DNA of 8,633 nt from Balneolia bacterium (GTDB lineage Bacteria; Bacteroidota; Rhodothermia; Balneolales; Cyclonatronaceae). The notes beneath the pieces were generated by a model, which saw only the letters and a list, made by a program, of their open reading frames with translations, searched no databases and was not told the origin of the DNA. Position numbers and translations under genes: made by a program. Where the stretch lies: assembly GCA_003566395.1 (NCBI GenBank), contig PXDL01000165.1:1-8633 (forward strand). Reading direction: 5' to 3'. Below are positions 1 to 6,713 of this stretch, piece after piece; position 1 is the stretch's first letter; each line of letters opens with the position of its first letter.

Positions 1-147
1 AAGACTACATCGAATCAATGGGGGTTTGATATAGGTTTACTAAAAAGATACCGGCAGAAAAGTCTATTCGGCACATTCGATGGAGTCATTGGTTTTAACC
101 GGACATCAGTGATTCTGCATTTTAAATTCCCACCCTCAACCTAACCT

Positions 148-798
148 TCAAGACTTAAAACTAACCGTCCGGCTTACGGCCTCGGATATTTCTGTATTGC
201 CGGAGGTAAGGTCGAGCTGGAGGCCGGAGGTTTCGGGCCTGCCGAGTACAGCCGCGATTACGGCCGCCACATCGGCGCGGGGTATTTCTCCTGAAGGTAA
301 GTCGGGTTTGAGCGCTACTTTTCCGGTCCCCGGTGAATCGGTTAGGCGTCCGGGGCGAATTATGGTGTAGTCTAAGCCGGATTTTCTGAGTGCAGCGTCG
401 GCCTCGGCTTTAGCTTTCTGATATACCTGAAAAACGTCGTTGCCCCGGGGCTCTTCCACCTTCATAGCGCTGATCATCACATAGCGTGAAATGCCGTTTT
501 TCTTAGCGGCATCTATAAGCTTAAGGGCGCCGTCGCGGTCCACGGTCCGTTTTCGTTCTTTACCGCTTCCGGGTCCGGCACCGGCTGCGAAGACTACCGC
601 ATCGGCATCTCCGACCGCTTTGGATAAGTCATCTTCCTTTTCAATGTCACAAAGCACCGGCTCCGCGCCGGCTTCTTTCAGTTCTTCTGCGTGATCGGGA
701 TTGCGGATAAGGCCCCGGACCGTGTGGCCGTTTTCTTTCAGAATAGGATGAAGCAGCATGGCGATCTTGCCGTGTGCTCCTGCAATAGCAATGTTCAT
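148..798 (-). CDS. NAD(P)-binding atypical short-chain dehydrogenase, YhfK-like (SDR_a5 group)
   Basis: A 216-residue Rossmann-fold protein. It closely resembles Bacillus subtilis YhfK in length and order of motifs. The glycine-rich nucleotide-binding turn GAHGKIA is at residues 7-13, right after the first beta strand, with Ala in place of the usual third Gly. RGLIR at 28-32 follows the second strand, and FAAGAG is at 70-75. MISAM (108-112) carries the active-site-position Ser110. Tyr126 and Lys130 form a YxxxK pair, followed by YTIIRPGRLTDSPGTG (144-159), a strong family signature. The enzyme is probably cytoplasmic; the substrate of this family is not established. I chose the ATG at 798 because the Rossmann strand starts immediately there and the length matches the family (about 214 aa). 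The frame stays open upstream to a TTG at 912 that overlaps the preceding stop codon, with another ATG at 885, adding up to 38 residues that do not resemble the family. No Shine-Dalgarno supports any of the three starts. It is the last gene of the minus-strand series. Confidence 0.85.
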   Translation of the reverse strand: MNIAIAGAHGKIAMLLHPILKENGHTVRGLIRNPDHAEELKEAGAEPVLCDIEKEDDLSKAVGDADAVVFAAGAGPGSGKERKRTVDRDGALKLIDAAKKNGISRYVMISAMKVEEPRGNDVFQVYQKAKAEADAALRKSGLDYTIIRPGRLTDSPGTGKVALKPDLPSGEIPRADVAAVIAAVLGRPETSGLQLDLTSGNTEISEAVSRTVSFKS

Positions 799-869
799 AA
801 TGTGCTGATGATTAAGTTGATTAAAGAAGGCTTTGGGAAAACCGATATGTTGTCCGTCTTCTGTCTTGA

Positions 870-886
870 CATGTTTATGCAACATG
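870..886. repeat. Short inverted repeat upstream of the YhfK-like gene
   Basis: CATGTT and AACATG form perfect 6-bp arms around a 5-base centre (TATGC). The repeat lies 72-88 bp upstream of the preferred start of the SDR gene, in the 110-bp gap left if that start is right. It could be an operator-like site. It could equally be chance, or part of the coding sequence if the longer start is used. No promoter element was recognised beside it. Confidence 0.2.
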
Positions 887-908
887 AAAACGGATTCGCT
901 TGCTTTAA

Positions 909-2807
909 TCAACGGCCGCTCAGGCGGATGCGTTCAGTTCCGTTGCGGCTCAACTTTTTGCGGCCTGTAGCAGAAGCCTTCTGCCAGCGCGCCGGCGGCT
1001 CATGTACCACGGGCGGGCGCTCGGCTATAAAGCTAACCTGATATTGATATTTTTGCTGTGTCGCATCCAGCAGATTCAGCATTTCGATGCGCGCTCCATA
1101 GGTATAGTGCAAAAATTCCCGGGCTTCAGCATTCAGGTCAACCTGATACAAGCGTACCATGGCTTCGGCGAGTTGTTCTGCGGCGTTTCCCAGGCTGTTA
1201 TCTACCTCCCGGGCCATATTCTTGCCCAGCTCCATTTTCTGCATGGCGCTCATTTCGGAGCTCAACTCGCCCAGATAAATCGCTTTAGTGGCGTTAATAT
1301 TTCGCTGGATTTCGGGACGTGAAAGCCCAATGTGCGGCTCAAGGGCGAGGGCAAGTTCTACGGCAAGGCGGCGGGCTGCTTCCGTGCGGATTTCGTAGTC
1401 GTGTCCGTTACGCACTGAAAGCCATGTCATTCCTTTCCCGCTGATTCCCTCCCGCTCAAAATACCAGTGCAAATGTCTGGCAACTTCCAGGCGCGCCTCT
1501 TCATCAAGGGTGATGATATCCTCCCGAATTCGAAGACCTCTGCGGCCGGGTCCAACTTTAAAAATGGCGGGGTTTTTCCGGGCACCCTGCGCCATTTTTT
1601 CCCATTCCCGTGCAGCTTCGATCAACTGCGCATGGCGCTTTCCGGTTTCGCGGAAACCCTTGTGTGCCATCGTATATAAATCAAGCACATTCTCCATAAT
1701 AATGGTAAGCTCCTTCAACCGTATCCGATCGTCGGTTGTTAAAGACCCCGCAGCCAGGTTTTCTATTTCGTCGGCAAGCCGTTCGGCAAGCTTGTTAATT
1801 TGTTCTATGAGCTGCGGCATGGTTAGTCCCTTGGGCAGCTCATCTTCTGCAGGAAATCCGGTTTCCCGGAGATAGGCTTCCAATGCACGCATCCGGTTAC
1901 CGCCCCGCGCCTGTACAACCCGGTAGGCGCTTCGCTTTTTTTCCAGTTGATCGAGCGTGCGTGCAAATTTCCATTTTCCTGAATAGGAAAAAACAAGGGT
2001 CGGAATTTCCCGCTCGTTGATAAGCTCAAAAGCCAGTATCAGCATCTCTTCCACATCGCGGAAAGTCATGAGAAGCGGATTATTGTTTTCGATGGCCGAC
2101 ATTATCCGCTGAAGAAAAAAGGATTCCCGTTCCACCCCGGTTTTGAGATTACCGCCGGCGGTACCGGTAAATCGCTGCTCAAGCTCACGAGCCGCCTCCG
2201 GAGATTTTTCCTGAAGCTGTTGGGTTACCTCTTCCACATAGCTGCGGTAATCCTCATACAACTCGCGCACTCTGGCGTGTACACCCGACCGGCGATAGGC
2301 ATGCATGGCGGCCATTATTCGCCCTGTTTTCCCGTCACCGGTAAGGTCACGAAACGCGATATACACCCCATAGGAAGATAAATCGATGCGCCGGAGAAGC
2401 TGAAGTGCGGCTTCCCGTTTGCGGGCCTGCCCGGTATAACTTTCAACCTGCAAATCGCGGATTTCAAGAATGAGTTCACCCAGGCGGTCGGTTACCGTTC
2501 GGATATCCCGTTCACCCTGGTCCTGCACATGTCCGCGGGTGCCGTCGTACACCACTTTGGCTATCAGACCTATAAGACCGGAGAACACCGTAAAGCTGAT
2601 GAAATAGATTAACAGCTCAAAGGGCGGTATTTTCCCGTAACCGATATAATAGCCGCCGATAAGACCCAGGCCGGTTACGGGACCGGCGGTCCAGAACAGC
2701 TGCATGAGGTTGCGTGACCACCGTATCCGGTTTATACTCTTACGGAAGCGGCGCGTTCGCTCGTTTTGCTCCCGGTCCAGGACGATGGTTTTCTTATCTG
2801 AAGGCAA
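909..2807 (-). CDS. Uncharacterised two-helix membrane protein with large helical cytoplasmic domain
   Basis: A 632-residue protein that I do not recognise. A strongly basic N-terminus (Arg/Lys-rich, residues 17-32) precedes two hydrophobic segments at about 36-56 and 64-86, joined by a short Gly/Pro loop. This predicts both ends in the cytoplasm. The rest (about 95-600) is charged and largely helical, with heptad-like stretches at 180-210 and 335-405. Some runs look more conserved in character: YGVYIAFRDLTGDGKTGR (146-163), SAIENNNPLLMTFRDVEEM (237-255) and GKGMTWLSVRNGHDYEIRTE (457-476). The C-terminal 35 residues are Pro- then Arg/Lys-rich and probably disordered. No nucleotide-binding, protease, kinase or sensor motif was seen. 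The start is uncertain: the frame offers only TTG at 2807 before the membrane helices (an in-frame stop lies about 30 bp further up), and the next ATG is residue 35, at the edge of the first helix. It sits 86 bp after tex with no evident promoter and may be cotranscribed with it. Its stop overlaps the alternative TTG start of the next gene. Confidence 0.8.
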   Translation of the reverse strand: MPSDKKTIVLDREQNERTRRFRKSINRIRWSRNLMQLFWTAGPVTGLGLIGGYYIGYGKIPPFELLIYFISFTVFSGLIGLIAKVVYDGTRGHVQDQGERDIRTVTDRLGELILEIRDLQVESYTGQARKREAALQLLRRIDLSSYGVYIAFRDLTGDGKTGRIMAAMHAYRRSGVHARVRELYEDYRSYVEEVTQQLQEKSPEAARELEQRFTGTAGGNLKTGVERESFFLQRIMSAIENNNPLLMTFRDVEEMLILAFELINEREIPTLVFSYSGKWKFARTLDQLEKKRSAYRVVQARGGNRMRALEAYLRETGFPAEDELPKGLTMPQLIEQINKLAERLADEIENLAAGSLTTDDRIRLKELTIIMENVLDLYTMAHKGFRETGKRHAQLIEAAREWEKMAQGARKNPAIFKVGPGRRGLRIREDIITLDEEARLEVARHLHWYFEREGISGKGMTWLSVRNGHDYEIRTEAARRLAVELALALEPHIGLSRPEIQRNINATKAIYLGELSSEMSAMQKMELGKNMAREVDNSLGNAAEQLAEAMVRLYQVDLNAEAREFLHYTYGARIEMLNLLDATQQKYQYQVSFIAERPPVVHEPPARWQKASATGRKKLSRNGTERIRLSGR

Positions 2808-2893
2808 CGGTTTTGCTTTTTTAGGGTGATGTGTTCAGTGCCGCGTGCACGGGCTTGCCCTCACAACGTGCCGGGTTCATCCGGCGTATAGAC

Positions 2894-5074
2894 TCAGGCG
2901 CGTTTCAGGCCGATTCGCTGTCTCTTTATATCAACCTGAAGCACTTCAACTTCAATGATATCGCCCACGGCAACTTCATCAAGCACGTTTTCCACTCTGC
3001 GTCCGTCGGTGCGCATCTGTGAAATATGTAGCAGGCCGTCCACTTTTACTCCGATGTCCACAAACGCTCCGAAATCGACCACATTACGGACAGTGCCCAT
3101 AAGGCGGGTCCCTTCGTGGAGGTCTTCAATTTTTAGCACATCCTGACGAAGCAGCGGCTTGGGAAGCTCCTCGCGAGGGTCGCGTCCGGGTTTCATCAGG
3201 TTTTCGATGATGAGCTGCAAGGTAGGCTCGCCAACTTCGATTTCACCGGCAAGGGAAGCCGTGTTCAGGTTCCGAAGTTTAAGCGGCAGGGTATCTTTTT
3301 CGTCCGGCAGTTTGGTAAGGTCGATTCCCAGTTTGTCGCACAATTTTTTGGTGGCATCGTAGCTTTCAGGATGGATGGCAGTATTATCCAGCGGGTTGGA
3401 TGATTCGGGAATCCGTAAAAATCCGGCCGCCTGCTGATAGCGGAACGGACCCACGCCGGGCACCTCCTGAAGCTGATCTCTGTTCTCGAACCGCCCGATT
3501 TTAGCCCGGTGCGCCACCACTTTACGCGCTACGGTTTTACTCATGCCCGATACGAAAGCCAGCAGGGCCGCGCTTGCGGTATTCAGATTCACCCCAACGT
3601 GATTTACGCAGCTTTCCACCACATCACCGAGGCCTCTTGAAAGCTTTACCTGATTTACATCGTGCTGATACAACCCTACCCCGATGGATTTCGGATCGAT
3701 TTTTACCAGCTCGGCCAGAGGATCCTGCACGCGCCGGGCAATGGAAATATTACCACGCTGTGCGGCCTCCAGGTCCGGAAATTCTTCCCGCGCTTCATCC
3801 GAGGCGGAATAGACCGAAGCGCCCGCTTCATTGGTCACAAGATAAGCGATCTCAAGATCAGGATTTTCCGTCCGCAGCTCTCCGATTAGCTCGGCAACTA
3901 CCTGTTCGGTTTCCCGGCTCCCGGTTCCGTTTCCAATGGCGATGAGGTCCACATCATACTTCTTCACAAATCCGGCTATGACCGCTTTTGCCTCGGCAAT
4001 CTTGTTGTGCGGAGGAGTAGGGTAAACGGTGGCTCCCTCCTGATAACTTCCGGTTTTGTCCACTACGGCCACCTTACAGCCCGTCCGGTATGCGGGGTCG
4101 ATGCCCATCACAACTTTGGTTGAAAAGGGCGGCTGAAGCAGCAAATTGCGGACATTCTCGGTGAACATTCCGATGGCGTGTTCGCCCGCCGCTTCGGTAA
4201 GCTCGTTCCGGATTTCGCGGCTGAGGGACGGAAACAGCAGCCGTTTCCAGGCATCCTCAACGGCATCTTCCAGTTCTTCCACAAAAATGGAGTTGTCGTT
4301 TTTTATGATGAGCGAGTCGATCTCCTCCAGGGTTCGTTCTTGCCAGAGATCCAGCTTAACAGAAAGAAACCCCTCCCGTTCACCCCGGTCGATGGCGAGA
4401 GTCTGGTAGGGTTTAAGGTGTTTCAACTTGCAATGAAAATCCGAGTAGGTTTCGTACGTGCCTTTTTCATCTGCTTCCATATCGGTCTTCTTGCAAATCA
4501 GGGTGGCAAATTTCCGAAGTTGACCCCGCAGCATGTCCCGGACTTCGATATGCTGGCTGATGCGTTCGGCCACGATATCCCGTGCACCGGCCAGGGCTTC
4601 ATCCGCATTATGAACTTCTTTTTCGGCGTCGATGTAGGCGGAGGCTATACCTTCGGGTTCGCTCTTTTCGGTTTTCTGCTCCCAGATGAGGTCGGCCAGA
4701 GGCTCGAGTCCCCGCTCGATGGCTACGGATGCCCGCGTTTTCCGTTTTTGTTTATAAGGGAGATAGAGGTCTTCGAGGGTGGTAAGATCGGTGGCATCCT
4801 GAATGGATTTTTCCAGTTCAGGCGTCAGTTTTTCCTGCTTGCGAATGCTTTCAAGAATGGTCTCTCTGCGCTGTTCGAGCAGGCGGCGGAAGTCCAGTTC
4901 ATCGCGTAATGTGCGCAGCGCTACCTCATCCAGTCCGCCGGTCATTTCCTGGCGATAACGGGCGATAAACGGAATTGTGGCGCCTTCATCAAGCAGGCCG
5001 GCCACTTTATTAACCTGTGATACGGAAAATCCGGTTTGCCCGGCAATAGTTTTGAAAATTTGCGATTCGGTCAT
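2894..5074 (-). CDS. tex: Tex family transcription accessory / S1 RNA-binding protein
   Basis: A 726-residue protein with the full Tex architecture. The helical N-terminal region (about 1-200) includes GATIPFIARYRQEMTGGLDE at 31-50, a family hallmark. The YqgF/RNase H-like domain (about 318-450) has GIDPAYRTGCKVAVVD at 324-339, GNGTGSRETE at 381-390 and NEAGASVYSASDEA at 415-428. QHDVNQ (470-475) and NLNTAS (496-501) lead into the helix-hairpin-helix region (about 496-556, with VPGVGPFRYQQAAGF at 538-552). A C-terminal S1 domain (about 652-724) contains GTVRNVVDFGAFVDIG at 660-675. Tex proteins bind nucleic acid, associate with transcription and are thought to act like eukaryotic Spt6; the protein is cytoplasmic. 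It ends directly after the S1 domain, without the long basic or Gly-rich tail of some homologues. The ATG at 5074 is the obvious start and has no Shine-Dalgarno. A perfect Bacteroidota -7 element stands 35 nt upstream, so it probably starts its own transcript. Confidence 0.97.
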   Translation of the reverse strand: MTESQIFKTIAGQTGFSVSQVNKVAGLLDEGATIPFIARYRQEMTGGLDEVALRTLRDELDFRRLLEQRRETILESIRKQEKLTPELEKSIQDATDLTTLEDLYLPYKQKRKTRASVAIERGLEPLADLIWEQKTEKSEPEGIASAYIDAEKEVHNADEALAGARDIVAERISQHIEVRDMLRGQLRKFATLICKKTDMEADEKGTYETYSDFHCKLKHLKPYQTLAIDRGEREGFLSVKLDLWQERTLEEIDSLIIKNDNSIFVEELEDAVEDAWKRLLFPSLSREIRNELTEAAGEHAIGMFTENVRNLLLQPPFSTKVVMGIDPAYRTGCKVAVVDKTGSYQEGATVYPTPPHNKIAEAKAVIAGFVKKYDVDLIAIGNGTGSRETEQVVAELIGELRTENPDLEIAYLVTNEAGASVYSASDEAREEFPDLEAAQRGNISIARRVQDPLAELVKIDPKSIGVGLYQHDVNQVKLSRGLGDVVESCVNHVGVNLNTASAALLAFVSGMSKTVARKVVAHRAKIGRFENRDQLQEVPGVGPFRYQQAAGFLRIPESSNPLDNTAIHPESYDATKKLCDKLGIDLTKLPDEKDTLPLKLRNLNTASLAGEIEVGEPTLQLIIENLMKPGRDPREELPKPLLRQDVLKIEDLHEGTRLMGTVRNVVDFGAFVDIGVKVDGLLHISQMRTDGRRVENVLDEVAVGDIIEVEVLQVDIKRQRIGLKRA

Positions 5075-5109
5075 TTTAACTCGGTTCGGTTACCTGAAAA
5101 ACGGGAGTG

Positions 5110-5117
5110 CAAATATA
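5110..5117 (-). promoter_or_regulatory. Bacteroidota-type -7 promoter element for tex
   Basis: Read on the minus strand this is TATATTTG, a perfect match to the TAnnTTTG -7 consensus of the Bacteroidota primary sigma factor. It lies in the 65-bp gap between the 299-aa membrane protein gene and tex, with 35 bases between it and the tex ATG, predicting a leader of about 30 nt. No TTG/TTTG -33 element sits at the usual 19-21 base distance; the nearest TTTG is 34 bases upstream. The assignment rests on the -7 box and its position alone. Confidence 0.55.
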
Positions 5118-5139
5118 GGGAAAATCGTAGCGAACGGGG

Positions 5140-6039
5140 CTATAATGTGATCAAATCGATGAGTCTTCCGAACATGAACTGCGCCGACGGGCTAAAGAAA
5201 GTTAATACAATAAAAAGGGCGATGTAGAACAGTTTCATCACAGACGAGCGGCGGGTAATCTGAGCCGTTCCCATACTCACCAGCAGCCAGGCAAAACCGA
5301 TTACCGATGCCACAGGATAGGTGCTGATGATGAAGGCTCCCAGTACCAAATCCCGCACGATTCTGGTTTTCCCGGGATTGGGCCATAGAAACAGAACGGC
5401 AATAAGGCCTTCAACAATGAGGGTCCACCAGGTAAGCAAGAGGGCGATAACCGACACGCGGGGCGGGACTTCAAGCGCGGTTTCGGTGAGCGCCGGATTG
5501 CTCTTTACAGACTGGAGAAGTTCCCGGTTCTGTTCCAGCACCTCTGGTGAAATACCGGTAAGCAGTATAGAAAAGTCTTCGAAACGGACATCTCCGCCAA
5601 TCAACAAATATTCAAAAAACGAACCGTTCACAAATTCTATGGTTACCGCTTTCCAGACGGTGGCAAACAGAAAGCACAGACCGATCAGGAGTCTTCCGTT
5701 CACCGCCAGAAATGCGGACGGTTTTCGGTAAAAAAGGCATATGGAGACGGCCAGCGTCCAGTAGTTCATCAGGTATTTATGGTTGTCGATAGAAAACCAG
5801 AAGACACCGTGCCCCCATGCAAGCACGGCGGTTATGGCAAGCCAGAGCCAGGGGCTGCGGCCTATCCACGGGTAAAAGACGAGGCCCAAACCGGCCAAAA
5901 CCTGTGTAGCCGGGCGTACATAAAAAACATTTTCGGCATAAACCATCAGCAGAATGAAGGTCATCACCAGAGAAATATCAAGCGGCCTGATTCCGGCTCC
6001 GTAATCTTTAAGCCGGCCGAGGGTTTCACTCAGATTCAT
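5140..6039 (-). CDS. Polytopic membrane protein, possibly HTTM-like
   Basis: A 299-residue integral membrane protein with seven or eight hydrophobic segments, at roughly 20-37, 43-59, 64-81, 91-105, 113-131, 195-218, 230-256 and 267-283. One large hydrophilic loop lies at about 137-192. SIDNHKYLMNYWTL (83-96) and WKAVTIEFVNGSFFEYLL (129-146) recall the HTTM / vitamin K-dependent carboxylase-like membrane fold, which also has an NH-containing helix start and a Lys before a W/NG segment. The resemblance is weak and I would not assign an activity. I chose the ATG at 6039 because GAGGAGGGG lies just upstream with ideal spacing; the frame continues up to an ATG at 6054 and a TTG at 6063 without such support. 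The gene overlaps the end of the 195-aa gene by 14 bp, so the two are probably cotranscribed, translationally coupled and functionally linked in the membrane. Confidence 0.85.
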   Translation of the reverse strand: MNLSETLGRLKDYGAGIRPLDISLVMTFILLMVYAENVFYVRPATQVLAGLGLVFYPWIGRSPWLWLAITAVLAWGHGVFWFSIDNHKYLMNYWTLAVSICLFYRKPSAFLAVNGRLLIGLCFLFATVWKAVTIEFVNGSFFEYLLIGGDVRFEDFSILLTGISPEVLEQNRELLQSVKSNPALTETALEVPPRVSVIALLLTWWTLIVEGLIAVLFLWPNPGKTRIVRDLVLGAFIISTYPVASVIGFAWLLVSMGTAQITRRSSVMKLFYIALFIVLTFFSPSAQFMFGRLIDLITL

Positions 6040-6613
6040 ACCGCCCCTCCTCATCCAACACAAACCTGATTTCCGTTATTTTCTCCTGACGTATCAGGCT
6101 AATTCCCGACTCATAGGTTTTCTTCCAGACTTCCGCACGAACGGCCTTCGGTTTTACCGGTTGAAGCAGGTCATATTCAGGAGTTCCGGGTTCAAATTCA
6201 TCAATAATCTGCCTGGCATAAGATTCAGGCATGCATCTGTCACGGTGAAGATTGTGTTCGTCATAGTCGGTAGTGCAATACCAGGTGATTTCTTCAAACT
6301 CCCGCAAAAAGGATTCCAGATAGGCGTCGGTCGGGATAATATAGGCGAGGGCTTCTTTACGGAGCAGCCGGATGTCATCACCCTTCAGCGGCTCGAACTG
6401 CCGCTCTTGATTACTGAATTCAAGATAAAGGGCGAGCGTACGGCCCGATGGGCGATCAACGGTGGAAAACATGCCGAATCCGCCGCCTTTCCAGGGCGAG
6501 ATATCTTGCATAGCAGCGCGACCGAACTGAGATAGCGCTACAAGAACCAAAAGGATCGGAACCCCGAAAGCCGTGAGATACTTTCTTCTGAGCAAATGTG
6601 AAGGATTTTGCAT
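6026..6613 (-). CDS. Single-pass membrane-anchored protein, partner of the 299-aa membrane protein
   Basis: A 195-residue protein of unknown function. Basic residues (LLRRK, 7-11) precede one hydrophobic helix at about 13-32, so the remainder should face the periplasm. It could instead be an uncleaved signal anchor or a poorly cleaved signal peptide. Just after the helix lies a glycine- and aromatic-rich motif, SPWKGGGFGMFSTVDRPSGR (39-58), which looks like the conserved core. The rest is an alpha/beta soluble domain rich in acidic residues. Cys113 and Cys127 flank a short loop (TTDYDEHNLHRDR) and could form a disulfide outside the cytoplasm. The C-terminal part (KAVRAEVWKKTYES, then IRQEKITEIRFVL) looks like a closing helix and strand. 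The ATG at 6613 is preceded by no Shine-Dalgarno; instead its A is the last base of a 10-bp inverted repeat. The gene ends 14 bp inside the next one, which encodes a polytopic membrane protein, so the two products probably work together. Confidence 0.8.
   Translation of the reverse strand: MQNPSHLLRRKYLTAFGVPILLVLVALSQFGRAAMQDISPWKGGGFGMFSTVDRPSGRTLALYLEFSNQERQFEPLKGDDIRLLRKEALAYIIPTDAYLESFLREFEEITWYCTTDYDEHNLHRDRCMPESYARQIIDEFEPGTPEYDLLQPVKPKAVRAEVWKKTYESGISLIRQEKITEIRFVLDEEGRYESE
6044..6052 (-). promoter_or_regulatory. Strong Shine-Dalgarno of the 299-aa membrane protein gene
   Basis: Read on the minus strand this is GAGGAGGGG. Its AGGAGG core is six bases before the ATG at 6039, inside the last codons of the 195-aa gene. 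It settles the start of the membrane protein and is the only strong Shine-Dalgarno before any gene here. This fits reinitiation by ribosomes finishing the overlapping upstream gene. Confidence 0.75.
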
Positions 6614-6661
6614 AAGCGGAATGTTGAATCAAAAACCGGCGGGGCCGATTAATTCCGCTTA
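6613..6661 (-). repeat. Nested hairpin ending at the start codon of the 195-aa gene
   Basis: On the minus strand TAAGCGGAAT (6661-6652) and ATTCCGCTTA (6622-6613) are perfect 10-bp inverted arms separated by 29 bases. The second arm ends on the A of the ATG at 6613. The 29-base centre holds its own 7-bp hairpin (6634-6650). In RNA the two stems can stack as one long structure that would pair the whole ribosome-binding region. It could be a regulatory leader that limits translation of the downstream pair, or simply a long terminator hairpin of the upstream phosphorylase gene. Confidence 0.55.
6631..6650 (-). terminator. Candidate intrinsic terminator (inner hairpin)
   Basis: Minus-strand RNA AAUCGGC-CCC-GCCGGUU forms a 7-bp stem (one G-U pair) with a 3-base loop and runs straight into U residues, five in a row when the last two stem bases are counted. 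It would stop transcripts from the phosphorylase gene 64 bp downstream of its stop codon. It lies only 17 bases before the ATG of the 195-aa gene, so it could also act as a leader attenuator if that gene's promoter is upstream of it. Confidence 0.45.
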
Positions 6662-6668
6662 ATATTAA
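6659..6668. repeat. AT-rich 10-bp palindrome
   Basis: TTAATATTAA reads the same on both strands and overlaps the upstream arm of the nested hairpin by three bases. It could be an operator or an AT-rich promoter core for the 195-aa gene; a poor -7-like TATTTTTT (minus strand) lies just upstream of it. A chance palindrome of this size in a 100-bp AT-rich gap is not unlikely. Confidence 0.25.
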
Positions 6669-6683
6669 AAAATACTCAGAAAG

Positions 6684-6713
6684 AAAAAATGCCGGTTACG
6701 TTCGAACATTACC
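6684..6713 (-). terminator. Candidate terminator directly after the phosphorylase stop codon
   Basis: Beginning at the base after the TGA, minus-strand RNA can pair GGU and AUG with CGU and ACC around a UUCGAA loop, with one A-A mismatch in the stem. Four bases later comes a run of six U residues, then CUUU. The stem is weak for a terminator, but its position after the stop codon and the U-run fit one. Together with the hairpin at 6631-6650 it would separate the phosphorylase gene from the following gene pair. Confidence 0.4.

Noticed and set aside
8..82. Inverted repeat CATCGAAT (8-15) / ATTCGATG (75-82) near the left edge
   Set aside because: Eight-base arms 59 bases apart are plausible by chance, and nothing else in 1-147 supports a terminator, attachment site or gene.
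866..871. A plus-strand TTGACA that matches a sigma-70 -35 box
   Set aside because: No -10 box lies at the right distance and no plus-strand gene follows.
2841..2877. GC-rich inverted segments (GGGC/GCCC, GCACG/CGTGC) after the tex stop codon
   Set aside because: The inner loop is only two bases and no U-run follows on either strand, so it is not a convincing terminator.
2821..2880. A 19-codon minus-strand frame (ATG to TAA) in the gap between tex and the 632-aa gene
   Set aside because: It has no Shine-Dalgarno and no recognisable peptide type, and a frame of this size is expected by chance.
4178..4909. Long open frame (243 codons) on the plus strand opposite tex
   Set aside because: It is fully antisense to a clear Tex coding sequence, has a composition typical of a shadow frame, and shows no recognisable domain.
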